In this document: in pieces, positions 54,574 through 62,747 of the stretch
Layout of the letters: each line of letters starts with the position of its first letter
Position numbering within the stretch: the stretch's first letter is position 1
DNA from: Ignavibacteria bacterium
GTDB taxonomy: Bacteria; Bacteroidota; Ignavibacteria; Tepidaquicellales; Tepidaquicellaceae
Length of the DNA stretch: 64,000 bases
Direction: 5' to 3'
Assembly: GCA_019187405.1 (NCBI GenBank)
Contig: JABAQZ010000013.1
Location: forward strand, 1 to 64,000
Translations under genes and position numbers: made by a program
The notes under the pieces: model-generated
Database searches by the model: none
Told to the model about the DNA's origin: nothing
Seen by the model: only the letters and a program-made list of their open reading frames with translations

Positions 54574-55440
54574 ATGGATAATATCAAAATAACAAAAAAA
54601 TCATTTTACATTAAAAATTCTCACGGCGACTTAATGGCTGCCGACATTAGATATCCCGATACGGAAAGTAAACTGCCTCTGATAATTTTCTGTCACGGGT
54701 TTAAGGGATTTAAAGACTGGGGCGGTTTTCCTTATATGGCGGATAAATTAGCTGCTGCTGGAAATTTTGTTTTATCATTTAATTTTTCTTATAACGGTAC
54801 CGGCGAAAAGCCGGAAGAGCAAAGCGAATTCACAAGACTTGATTTGTTTGCAAAAAATACATTCTCAAGAGAGCAGGATGATCTGCAGAGTGTGATAGAT
54901 TATGCCGTAAATAATAAAGAAGGATTTGGGTTTGACAAAAACAAAATATATCTCATCGGTCATTCCAGAGGCGGAGGTGCAGTAATTTTAAAGGCAGGAG
55001 AAGACCGGCGCATAAAAAAGCTTGTTACTCTTGCTTCGGTAAACAGATTCAACAGATATAATGAATCCATGCTTAAAAAATGGAAGGAAGCGGGATATAT
55101 CGAATCATTGAATACGAGAACAAACCAATTGATGAGAATGGATTATACGCTTGTTGAGGATTTAATTGCCAATCCAGAGAAACTCGACATTCAGCAGGCT
55201 GTTTCGGAGCTGAAAATTCCTTATCTCATAATTCACGGCATGCAGGATTTATCCGTTGATTATTCAGATGCTGAAGATCTTTATGCAAGGAGCAGCAAGG
55301 ATTTAACGGAATTATTTTTATTAGAATACACCGGACATACATTTGGAATCGAGCATCCATTTAAAGGGACAACAATAGCATTTGATGAAGTCATTAAGCG
55401 TATTGTAGATTTTCTTGGTGATAATAATAAAAGCAATTGA
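54574..55440 (+). CDS. Alpha/beta-hydrolase
   Basis: 288 residues without a signal peptide. The nucleophile elbow is GHSRGGG with Ser131; the oxyanion region is FCHGFKGFKDWGG; the acid is in HGMQDLSVDY and the His in TGHTFGIEHPF. It is close to dienelactone-hydrolase/serine-aminopeptidase-like proteins. The substrate is unknown. Its TGA overlaps the ATG of the antiporter gene. Confidence 0.88.
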   Translation: MDNIKITKKSFYIKNSHGDLMAADIRYPDTESKLPLIIFCHGFKGFKDWGGFPYMADKLAAAGNFVLSFNFSYNGTGEKPEEQSEFTRLDLFAKNTFSREQDDLQSVIDYAVNNKEGFGFDKNKIYLIGHSRGGGAVILKAGEDRRIKKLVTLASVNRFNRYNESMLKKWKEAGYIESLNTRTNQLMRMDYTLVEDLIANPEKLDIQQAVSELKIPYLIIHGMQDLSVDYSDAEDLYARSSKDLTELFLLEYTGHTFGIEHPFKGTTIAFDEVIKRIVDFLGDNNKSN

Positions 55441-56984
55441 TGGAATCACTCCTTCATAAAAAATTCCGTCTGATGATTTTTTCATCTGTAATATTCTGCA
55501 TTATGTTTTCATCTGCATTTGCATCAGAGAGTTCATCATTTCAAAGGGATACCGGTCAAAATATTCAGTTAATAGAAAATGCAAATCATCAACAGAATGA
55601 AGAAGGGAGTCACGGTGACAGATTTGCTTCTGTATATTTATTTTTCTTTTTAATAATTACCGGCGCAGTAATCGGCAGAAGATTTATTGCCGGGAAATTA
55701 AAACAGCCGGAAGTTTTGGGAGAGCTTATCATCGGCGTCATCATAGGAATTGTGCTGTATCAGCTAAATCATCCTGTCATGACGCTCATAAGACATTATG
55801 ATGATATAAATATCATTCAGGAAAAGTACGTTCAGGAAAATCTGACATGGGAAGAGACAATTGAAAAGTATATACCCGAAGATGCGTTCACAGCCGGAGG
55901 ATACGGACAGGAGCTGGAGAAAATACTTCTGGATCCGGGATTTTCGGGATACAGCATGCTTGTAAATGTGTTTTTTATGTTCTCTTCATTTGGTGTGCTT
56001 GTATTGCTTTTTCTTGTTGGACTGGAAACAAGCATCGAGGAAATGTTTGAAGCCGGAAAGACATCAATGCTTGTTGCAATACTTGGAGTAATATTTCCTA
56101 TGGTGTTTGGTTATTTAACGTCAATGATTTTAATTCCCGGGAAGAATCCAAATCTGTATTTATTCATCGGTGCAACTCTTTGTGCGACAAGCATAGGGAT
56201 TACAGCAAGAGTTTTCAAGGATTTAAGGAAGATTCACGTTCCGGAATCAAAAATTATTTTAGGCGCTGCAGTAATAGATGATGTATTGGGGCTAATAGTT
56301 CTTGCGGTTGTAGCAGGAATAATTGAGAGCGGAGCAATTCAGTTTGATAATATAGCATTAATATTACTGAAGTCGGTATTATTTCTTACGATTACTTTTA
56401 TAATCGGAAAAAGATATCTCAGGATTCCCATAAAGCTTGCCGCGATTGCAGAAAAAAAGCACGTGAGTCTGCTTTTTCCCTTTTTGCTCTTGATGCTGCT
56501 TGCGTGGTTAAGCGATTTAATCGGACTTGCAAGTATAGTCGGAGCATTTGCAGCAGGTTTGATAATCAAGGAGGAATTTTTTAGAGAGTTTCATAAAGAC
56601 AGTACAAAATCGGTTAAGAGTCTTATCGAGCCTATTGAAGTAATATTTGCTCCGGTATTTTTTGTAATAATGGGAATGCAGGTAGATTTATCCGCATTCA
56701 TGAAAACAGAAATTCTTTTTATAGCATTAGCGCTAACAATAGTTGCAATCATAGGAAAACTTCTCAGCGGAATTTTTGTAAAAGGAATGGACAAAAAAAT
56801 AATAGGAATAGGAATGATACCGCGCGGAGAAGTTGGATTGATATTTGCGGGAATGGGAAAAACAATTGGTATTCTTGACAGTTCATTATTTTCGGCAATC
56901 ATAATCGTTATAATACTTACGACATTCGTAACACCACCGGGATTGAAATGGGCATTTGGAAGATATGAAAGAATAAAATCTTAA
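55440..56984 (+). CDS. Kef-type cation:proton antiporter (CPA2)
   Basis: About 514 residues with an N-terminal signal-like helix, then about 12 membrane helices. LKQPEVLGELIIGVIIG is the helix 1-2 hallmark, GVLVLLFLVGLETS and GAAVIDDVLGLIVLAVVAG (the DD ion site) are conserved, as are MGMQVDL and PRGEVGLIFAGMG. A ~70-residue insertion (residues 110-165) between helices has no usual counterpart. No TrkA-N domain is attached, so it is a bare antiporter. The ATG at 55440 overlaps the upstream TGA; a TTG one codon earlier is also possible. Confidence 0.93.
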   Translation: MESLLHKKFRLMIFSSVIFCIMFSSAFASESSSFQRDTGQNIQLIENANHQQNEEGSHGDRFASVYLFFFLIITGAVIGRRFIAGKLKQPEVLGELIIGVIIGIVLYQLNHPVMTLIRHYDDINIIQEKYVQENLTWEETIEKYIPEDAFTAGGYGQELEKILLDPGFSGYSMLVNVFFMFSSFGVLVLLFLVGLETSIEEMFEAGKTSMLVAILGVIFPMVFGYLTSMILIPGKNPNLYLFIGATLCATSIGITARVFKDLRKIHVPESKIILGAAVIDDVLGLIVLAVVAGIIESGAIQFDNIALILLKSVLFLTITFIIGKRYLRIPIKLAAIAEKKHVSLLFPFLLLMLLAWLSDLIGLASIVGAFAAGLIIKEEFFREFHKDSTKSVKSLIEPIEVIFAPVFFVIMGMQVDLSAFMKTEILFIALALTIVAIIGKLLSGIFVKGMDKKIIGIGMIPRGEVGLIFAGMGKTIGILDSSLFSAIIIVIILTTFVTPPGLKWAFGRYERIKS

Positions 56985-57128
56985 TGTTAACCACAGTTCA
57001 ATTTATTTATTACCATCTCACCTATATTATGGACAATTAATTCTATCAATCAATTTCCCTTAAAAACACACTAACAAATCTCTCTTTGCACCTCCAAAAT
57101 ATTTTTTCACAAATCAAGAAATTTACCA

Positions 57129-57160
57129 TTTGACGACTTGTTAAAAAAATTATAATTTAA
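57129..57160 (+). promoter_or_regulatory. Bacteroidota-type promoter for the leader and T9SS gene
   Basis: TTTG at 57129-57132, a 20-base spacer and TAATTTAA at 57153-57160. Transcription from here would give a leader of about 285 bases. Confidence 0.45.
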
Positions 57161-57208
57161 CTGTGAAATTGTGATTTAGAAATCAGTTAAGATGAACAGG
57201 AGGAAGCC

Positions 57209-57241
57209 ATGATGATACGCGAGCCAACGGCAGGCAAATAA
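57209..57241 (+). CDS. Possible 10-residue leader peptide
   Basis: ATG at 57209 opens MMIREPTAGK and then TAA. A perfect AGGAGG (57198-57203) sits five bases upstream, the best Shine-Dalgarno in the region. Because the main gene lacks such a signal, this could be a regulatory upstream frame. It could also be chance within a structured RNA. Confidence 0.3.
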   Translation: MMIREPTAGK

Positions 57242-57449
57242 ACATATTCTAAAAAACACACTGAAACATGTTTATCTGCACCGGCCGCATTTGAATGTTT
57301 TCAAGAGGAGAAAAAATATTTTATACTTGCCGGTTAACCGGCAGCATAAAATGATAGATGTAAAATAGTATTAAAAAATCAATGGCCGGGGATTCCGCAG
57401 TTTGGGAATTCAATAAATAAATTTTTTTTGTAATTAAATTTATAAGGTC

Positions 57450-59675
57450 ATGAAAAGATTAATATTAACAGCGACAATTACAATTATGATTTTAGTATCA
57501 AATTTAAATACCGTTTTTTCGTTTACAATTGATTTAAGAAAGCCGAAGCCGTGCGTGAACTTTCATTCATTCGTTCATTATCCGTCCTTTCAGCTTTATT
57601 ATGAATTCAGCGTTTACGAAGGCATATTCAACGATACTGACACTTATCATTATAAAATATTCATCGAGCAAAACGGGCATTCTGAATTTATGTATGAAAA
57701 CACATGCACAGGCGATGAAATTATTAGCGGTTTCATAAATCTTCAGAACTACACTCCCCTATGCTTCAATGAAAAAGCTGTATTTCGTCTTGACGTTAAA
57801 AAATATTATCAGGGAGGTTTTTTCAGCACGAGATACGGTTACTTTACGCTTTACAAAAATCAGCCGAGCTGTAATTACACTTCGGTTTATAATGGAGTCC
57901 GTGAATTAATGAACAGCAACTTTATGCCTATTACAATTTACGGAACCTGCGGAGGGCTTGCCAGCGGAACTTATTTCATTAAGAGGTCAAAAGTTACATT
58001 CACTCTCAACGGCGATTTCAGAGATTCCATACCGGTAATTGAACCATCATTAAGCATGGGATACAGCGGCAGCGGACCTAACAATCAGAATTTATGGGCA
58101 GCAGTAGTTGAGTCAACGGAAACTATGTATAAGTTCGTTACATTTACTTATGAAGTATATGATATTCTCGGTAGATATTGGGGAAATATTCCCTGCAATC
58201 CCGAAAAAGCTACCGTTGTCTATAAATACATCAGGAAGCCTGCAATTGGAAATCTTTCGAACTATCCCAGCAATCCTTCACCGGGAAATTCAGTCAGTTA
58301 CATTTCATGTAATTTATTTCAAGGTAATGGAAATCTGAATTATCAATGGAGAGATTCAAACGGAACCAGATACAGGGTACTTCTCACTCCTCTCGAAAAC
58401 AACAGAGCGAAGTTTCAGGTATTCTTTAATGAAACCGGCAGCAGTTCTCTCTTTGAAGATTCGGCTTATTATTATTTCGTAAAAGTAAGCAATCAGGCGG
58501 GATCAACTGAGTGGATAAGAAGAAAGGTCAGATTCAATTTACATCCCGTAAGTTGCCCCGAAGCAGTGATTACCGAAGAGAAGGATTCACTGACTGAAAA
58601 TTCAATTCTAATTAAATCAAAGTTACAGAATTCGGATGTCACTGATTACATGATGCTTCAGAATCCATTTATAAAAAATAAATCGGGAATAGATATAACA
58701 TTACGGGAAAATCGGAATGAGAAAACATATCTCGACAACGCGGCATTGTACATTATTGAAACAAACACGGATGAAAATTCAGCTGTTACGGATGACGGCG
58801 AAATAATTTCATACAATGAATCCGAAGGAAAAACAAAAATCATTAAAAACGATAATGAAGACGTTTCATTATTGCTTGAAGAAAGCGATGACTTATCTTT
58901 GGATATGTTAAAGGACGATCAGCTTGAAATATTATCAGAGAGCGGACAGACAAAATTTGTATTGCTTAAGATACATTCGCCTTACAATAAATATGAATCT
59001 GCTGGTAACATTACTGACGGAGGGGAAAATTCACATGACTTTTATTCAAGAGATTATGAAAATCTAGTTTGCATAAAGCTTAACGGAGAAAATGCGGGAG
59101 CGCTAAAGCTTACAGCCAATCAGAATTTTGTAATCAACATGATAAGAGTATTGAATAAATCGGAATATAAAACCGTGCAGGAACTGAATCTGAAATCGGC
59201 TTATGACAATAACTTAAATGACGTTACCGGATTGATAAAATTTCAGGACGGCTTATACGGAGCTGTTAATAAAGAAAGCAGTATAACACTGTCATTTGAA
59301 AACTCCGGCAATAGCGGAGGGCGAGTTCATTATATGCTGAAAACTTCAGGAAAAATTTTCGAAAGCGGGGAAGCAATGCGAAATCCCGCATTTGTAAAAT
59401 CAGAAAAACAACAGGAGACAGTTCTGCACGAAAACATTCCGAATCCATTTAATCCGGTTACGAAAATCAGATTCAGTATTGCACGAGCAGGAAACGTCAA
59501 GCTCAGTATATTTGACATTACCGGTAAAGAAGTAACATCGCTTGCAGACGGAAAGATGGAAGCAGGAAATCATGAGGTTGAATTTAACGGGAGTAAATTT
59601 TCCAGCGGAGTATATTTTTATAAACTTGAAACTGATGACAAGGTTCAGACAAAAAGAATGATATTGCTAAAGTAA
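57450..59675 (+). CDS. Large T9SS-exported protein of unknown function
   Basis: 741 residues with a signal peptide (1-24). The first half (about 30-370) has beta-rich sequence with several Cys (such as PSCNYTSVYNGVRELM and CGGLASGTYFIKRSKVTF), perhaps two or three Ig-like domains. The middle (about 380-650) is rich in Asn, Glu and Asp. A sorting tail starts HENIPNPFNPVTKIRFSI and ends TKRMILLK. No enzyme motif was seen. It stands behind a long leader, so its expression is probably controlled after transcription starts. Confidence 0.75.
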   Translation: MKRLILTATITIMILVSNLNTVFSFTIDLRKPKPCVNFHSFVHYPSFQLYYEFSVYEGIFNDTDTYHYKIFIEQNGHSEFMYENTCTGDEIISGFINLQNYTPLCFNEKAVFRLDVKKYYQGGFFSTRYGYFTLYKNQPSCNYTSVYNGVRELMNSNFMPITIYGTCGGLASGTYFIKRSKVTFTLNGDFRDSIPVIEPSLSMGYSGSGPNNQNLWAAVVESTETMYKFVTFTYEVYDILGRYWGNIPCNPEKATVVYKYIRKPAIGNLSNYPSNPSPGNSVSYISCNLFQGNGNLNYQWRDSNGTRYRVLLTPLENNRAKFQVFFNETGSSSLFEDSAYYYFVKVSNQAGSTEWIRRKVRFNLHPVSCPEAVITEEKDSLTENSILIKSKLQNSDVTDYMMLQNPFIKNKSGIDITLRENRNEKTYLDNAALYIIETNTDENSAVTDDGEIISYNESEGKTKIIKNDNEDVSLLLEESDDLSLDMLKDDQLEILSESGQTKFVLLKIHSPYNKYESAGNITDGGENSHDFYSRDYENLVCIKLNGENAGALKLTANQNFVINMIRVLNKSEYKTVQELNLKSAYDNNLNDVTGLIKFQDGLYGAVNKESSITLSFENSGNSGGRVHYMLKTSGKIFESGEAMRNPAFVKSEKQQETVLHENIPNPFNPVTKIRFSIARAGNVKLSIFDITGKEVTSLADGKMEAGNHEVEFNGSKFSSGVYFYKLETDDKVQTKRMILLK

Positions 59676-59683
59676 AATTTCAA

Positions 59684-59706
59684 ACCCGGAATGATAAGTT
59701 CCGGGT
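59684..59706 (+). terminator. Hairpin terminator
   Basis: ACCCGGAA (59684-59691) pairs perfectly with TTCCGGGT (59699-59706) and is followed by ATATTTTAT. The T run is weak but the position directly after the T9SS gene supports it. Confidence 0.7.
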
Positions 59707-59735
59707 ATATTTTATAAATTAAAAAAATAAAAAAA

Positions 59736-60401
59736 ATGAAAACTTTACAAAATTTTTGTCTGCCGGTAATTGTGTTTCTGATTACCGTAACAGCATCAGC
59801 GCAAAACCAGAAAGCTGGCATAAAGGCAGGGATGAATCTTGCCAACATCAGTTTTGACGAAAATGCCACATTCTTTGAGGATGTAAAAAATCATACGGGA
59901 TTTCAGGTCTTTGTTGATTATGAAGTTTACGAGAACAAACTCCTCACAATATCTGCAGAATCCGGATACATACTTAAAGGATTTGAAAACAACTTAACTT
60001 CAACGAATGAATTAGGCGAGCCGACGGGATCGGCAAAGGTAAAAAACAAAATGAATTTTCTCGATTTATCGGCAAATCTAAAATTCGTTTACAGATCAGG
60101 CATAAGTCCATTTTTAAGCATAACACCGTCTGCCGGGATTTATCTTGGAGGAAGTTCAAGTTCATCAGGCAGCGCCGCAACCGAAAATATGAATGCCATG
60201 TTTGAAACTCTGCTTGACAGCATGAATTCAGTTACATTTGGATTTAAATTTGGAGCCGGAGCTGAGTTTAACAATTTGATAAAGAGTGTTCCTATTACGG
60301 CAGAAATCAGATATGAACCGGATTTAACAAAAATTTATGACAAGAATTCATTTAGTTTCAAGAACAAAGCATTAGAATTCAATCTAGGAGTAAAATTTTA
60401 A
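59736..60401 (+). CDS. Small outer-membrane beta-barrel protein (porin-like)
   Basis: 221 residues with a signal peptide ending SAQ. The mature part starts KAGIKAGMNLANI and contains GFQVFVDYEVYENKLLTISAESGYILKG, MNFLDLSANLKFVY, SPFLSITPSAGIYLG and FGFKFGAGAEFN, the pattern of the OMP_b-brl_2/PorT-like family. It ends in LEFNLGVKF, with a final Phe as outer-membrane barrels require. Its function is unknown. The next small gene starts after 20 bases. Confidence 0.85.
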   Translation: MKTLQNFCLPVIVFLITVTASAQNQKAGIKAGMNLANISFDENATFFEDVKNHTGFQVFVDYEVYENKLLTISAESGYILKGFENNLTSTNELGEPTGSAKVKNKMNFLDLSANLKFVYRSGISPFLSITPSAGIYLGGSSSSSGSAATENMNAMFETLLDSMNSVTFGFKFGAGAEFNNLIKSVPITAEIRYEPDLTKIYDKNSFSFKNKALEFNLGVKF

Positions 60402-60421
60402 TAAACAAAAAAAATCGTGAA

Positions 60422-60646
60422 ATGAAAATTTCAGAGGAGTTAATTGCAATTAAAATGTGCATAAAGACAATCAGCATGAAAGTTAAAAGACTGGAGAATA
60501 TCAGCCGTCAGCTGAAGAAGCAGCTCGATAGAAATGGAATCAGCATTAACGGAAAACTGCCAAAAAGGATAAGCAGGGATCAAATACCTTTAGGCGGAGG
60601 AAACATGATTAATAATTTAAGAAACCTGATTATCAGGGAAGATTAA
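60422..60646 (+). CDS. Small basic helical protein, function unknown
   Basis: 74 residues, basic, with an N-terminal amphipathic helix likely to form a coiled coil (ISMKVKRLENISRQLKKQLD) and a Gly-rich turn before the end. No signal peptide. No family was recognised. Its short distance to the upstream barrel gene (20 bases) and clear ATG make a real gene likely but not certain. Confidence 0.45.
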   Translation: MKISEELIAIKMCIKTISMKVKRLENISRQLKKQLDRNGISINGKLPKRISRDQIPLGGGNMINNLRNLIIRED

Positions 60647-60690
60647 ACAATAATCTTGGATCATAAACATTATTCTCCGTTTCTTAACTC

Positions 60691-60723
60691 ACAGATGCCG
60701 GTAGGAAATATTCCGGCATCTGT
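60691..60723. terminator. Bidirectional terminator hairpin between convergent genes
   Basis: ACAGATGCCGG (60691-60701) pairs perfectly with CCGGCATCTGT (60713-60723), an 11-base stem with an 11-base loop. It lies between the plus-strand small gene and the minus-strand TPR gene and can serve both. Confidence 0.8.
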
Positions 60724-60727
60724 AAAT

Positions 60728-61348
60728 TTACTTAACCAGATTCATACCTTCATTCGCAGACTGATTTGATGGAGAAATAAGCAACGCTTTGCCGAAAAGT
60801 ACTTTAGCTTCACGCAATTTCCCCATCTGATAATTTGTCCAGGCAAACATCAGGACCGAATCAAAATCAAAGGGATACAGGTTAACTACTTTTTCGAAGT
60901 TTGCATAAGCATTTGCGAAATCTTTTCTTTCATAATAAATATTTCCGAGTTGATAAAGCACGAAAGTATTTTGAGGATCAATTTCGAGAATGCTTTTGTA
61001 TTTACTTGCTACGTCGTCCCAATTTTTCAATGCTGATGCAGGCAGATTATACCCGAGCTTTGGTTCGATCGAATAAGGCATCAGATTTATGGATTTGCCG
61101 TAATAATCGAGAGACTTTTGATAGTCACCTGCCTTATAACTCAGCCAACCGAGTCTAATATTTAATTCATACGAATCCTGTTCATAAACACTTTCCATTA
61201 CCGATATAGCATTAACATAGTCTGCATTTGCTTCATACTCGTAACTTTTTGTGAAAGCTTCAAGCATTTTACTGCTCTGACCTGAAGCAATACTGCAAGT
61301 GAATAGAATGATTGCTGAAACAAAGATTAACCCTGATAAATTTTTCAT
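60728..61348 (-). CDS. Secreted TPR protein
   Basis: 206 residues with a signal peptide ending ASGQ. Four to five TPR units follow: SYEYEANADYVNAISVMESVY, WLSYKAGDYQKSLDYYGKSIN, LYQLGNIYYERKDFANAYANFEK and WTNYQMGKLREAKVLFGKALL. Acts presumably in the periplasm as a protein-binding scaffold. It follows the TPR-barrel gene after ten bases, and the M23 gene before that, so all three likely form one operon. Confidence 0.88.
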   Translation of the reverse strand: MKNLSGLIFVSAIILFTCSIASGQSSKMLEAFTKSYEYEANADYVNAISVMESVYEQDSYELNIRLGWLSYKAGDYQKSLDYYGKSINLMPYSIEPKLGYNLPASALKNWDDVASKYKSILEIDPQNTFVLYQLGNIYYERKDFANAYANFEKVVNLYPFDFDSVLMFAWTNYQMGKLREAKVLFGKALLISPSNQSANEGMNLVK

Positions 61349-61358
61349 GATCGAGAAA

Positions 61359-62747
61359 TTAAAATAAATATTTTAAACCTAACAAAATAATGTTTGTATT
61401 ATAATCGAGTTTGCTTGTTACCGGTGAATACAGAGGAAATCCGCTTTGATATTCTGTTAACCTGTATTCATAATATTTCTTTTCTTTTAACTGCATAAGA
61501 TATACAAAGTAAGCATTGAGATTAAACGGAAAATAATAATTGAGTTCGGCTCCGAATTTTATTTTTGTAATATCCGGATTATTAAAGACCAGAGCTCCGT
61601 TTTGTTCGTTATAGTTTTCCATTTTGCCATAAGTAAAAAACAAATTGTAATAAAACTTATTTATAATGCTTCCGCCGATCTGCTGAGTAAAAATCAAATT
61701 TGAAATGCTGTTTTGATTATGCAGTACCAGATTAGATACGGTATAGAAATTCAGATTTTCACCTGGCATATATGTAAAAGAAATGCCGGCCTGAGTTTGA
61801 TGCTTGTCGTTAAGGTAGGAAAAACTTCCATTGACTCCTGCTTTAAATTTTTCAAAATGTTTGCTTACATCAAGAGAGAGTACAAAATTATTCAGTTCAG
61901 AATCTTTTCTGGTTATCGTGTAATATGCTTCATTCAGTTTATAATTCATTGAAAGTGAGTCAAAGATATAAGTAGCACTGTCATAATTTGGATAAATAGT
62001 ATTATCGAAAACATTTACATAATGGCCTGCAGGACTAATTAAAATTCCTTTTCCGGTATTTAAGGTAATTTCATTGTAAAACTGATTTTGTTTTTGAGAA
62101 TAATCATCATGAATTTTACTGTCATTAAAGCTGATAACTTTTGTTTTTTTCAGATTTAGATAGGAGTAATTATATTTCACGCTGATTCTCTTAAGTGGGA
62201 TCTGTTTCAAGCCCGTTCTGAAATAAAAATAATCTCCGTTTAATATCTGTTCTCCGTAATAATCGTCAACTCCGTCTATATCGACGGATTCATTTTTTGA
62301 TATATCGTTGTTAAACCCAAATCCTGATTCAGTAAATAAATTATTAATGAAAGAATTGTTAGCCGGTCTTATTTTATCTTTTACCGATTCCGATAATTCT
62401 GAAAAATAAATTTCCGCTTCATCAGCTCTTCCTGAAAGCAGGAATGAATAATACAGATAAGCATTCAGGTCGTCATCTTCGGGATTTATATCAAAGATAT
62501 TTTCAAGATTATTAATTGCTCTGCCGTATTTATGGGTTTTGTAGTATGCAACTCCGAGTCTGTATCTTAAATAATAGAAGTCAATATTATTACGGATTGC
62601 TTTTTCGCCGAGACGGATAAGTTCATTCCAATTTTTTTTCAAGTAAAAATTATATGTAGCATCATTTACCGATTCGTAAGTCATTTTTTCCTGGGAATAA
62701 ATATCAAGGGACACGGCAAGCAGCAATAATAAAATCAGTTTACGCAT
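61359..62747 (-). CDS. TPR plus outer-membrane barrel protein
   Basis: 462 residues with a signal peptide ending YSQ. The first part (about 25-135) has two or three TPR-like units (YYLRYRLGVAYYKTHKYGRAINNLENIF). From about 160 the sequence alternates as a barrel (FNNDISKN, YFYFRTGLKQIPLKRISVKYNYSYL, YNLFFTYGKMENYN) and ends in LLGLKYLF with a C-terminal Phe. This two-part build suggests an outer-membrane protein with a periplasmic TPR handle. Its start overlaps the M23 gene by 13 bases. Confidence 0.75.
   Translation of the reverse strand: MRKLILLLLLAVSLDIYSQEKMTYESVNDATYNFYLKKNWNELIRLGEKAIRNNIDFYYLRYRLGVAYYKTHKYGRAINNLENIFDINPEDDDLNAYLYYSFLLSGRADEAEIYFSELSESVKDKIRPANNSFINNLFTESGFGFNNDISKNESVDIDGVDDYYGEQILNGDYFYFRTGLKQIPLKRISVKYNYSYLNLKKTKVISFNDSKIHDDYSQKQNQFYNEITLNTGKGILISPAGHYVNVFDNTIYPNYDSATYIFDSLSMNYKLNEAYYTITRKDSELNNFVLSLDVSKHFEKFKAGVNGSFSYLNDKHQTQAGISFTYMPGENLNFYTVSNLVLHNQNSISNLIFTQQIGGSIINKFYYNLFFTYGKMENYNEQNGALVFNNPDITKIKFGAELNYYFPFNLNAYFVYLMQLKEKKYYEYRLTEYQSGFPLYSPVTSKLDYNTNIILLGLKYLF

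Larger units (their letters stand above)
56985..57449 (+). other. Long gene-free stretch with a promoter and structured 5' leader
   Basis: 465 bases before the T9SS gene at 57450. 56985-57128 shows nothing beyond AT-rich sequence. From 57129 there is a promoter, then about 285 bases of leader with a mini-frame at 57209-57241, a perfect 16-base palindrome TGCCGGTTAACCGGCA (57328-57343), CCGGCC/GGCCGG long-range pairing (about 57281 with 57384), and an ATTCC/GGAAT hairpin near 57391-57408. The leader is richer in GC than its surroundings, which suggests a conserved RNA. Confidence 0.5.

Noticed and set aside
57190-57245. Cyclic-di-GMP riboswitch
   Set aside because: A short ACGC...GCC stretch resembles part of the core, but the conserved strings and pairing of the class are missing.
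57328-57343. The 16-base palindrome as a terminator
   Set aside because: The loop would be nearly absent and no T run follows, so an operator or RNA stem is more likely.
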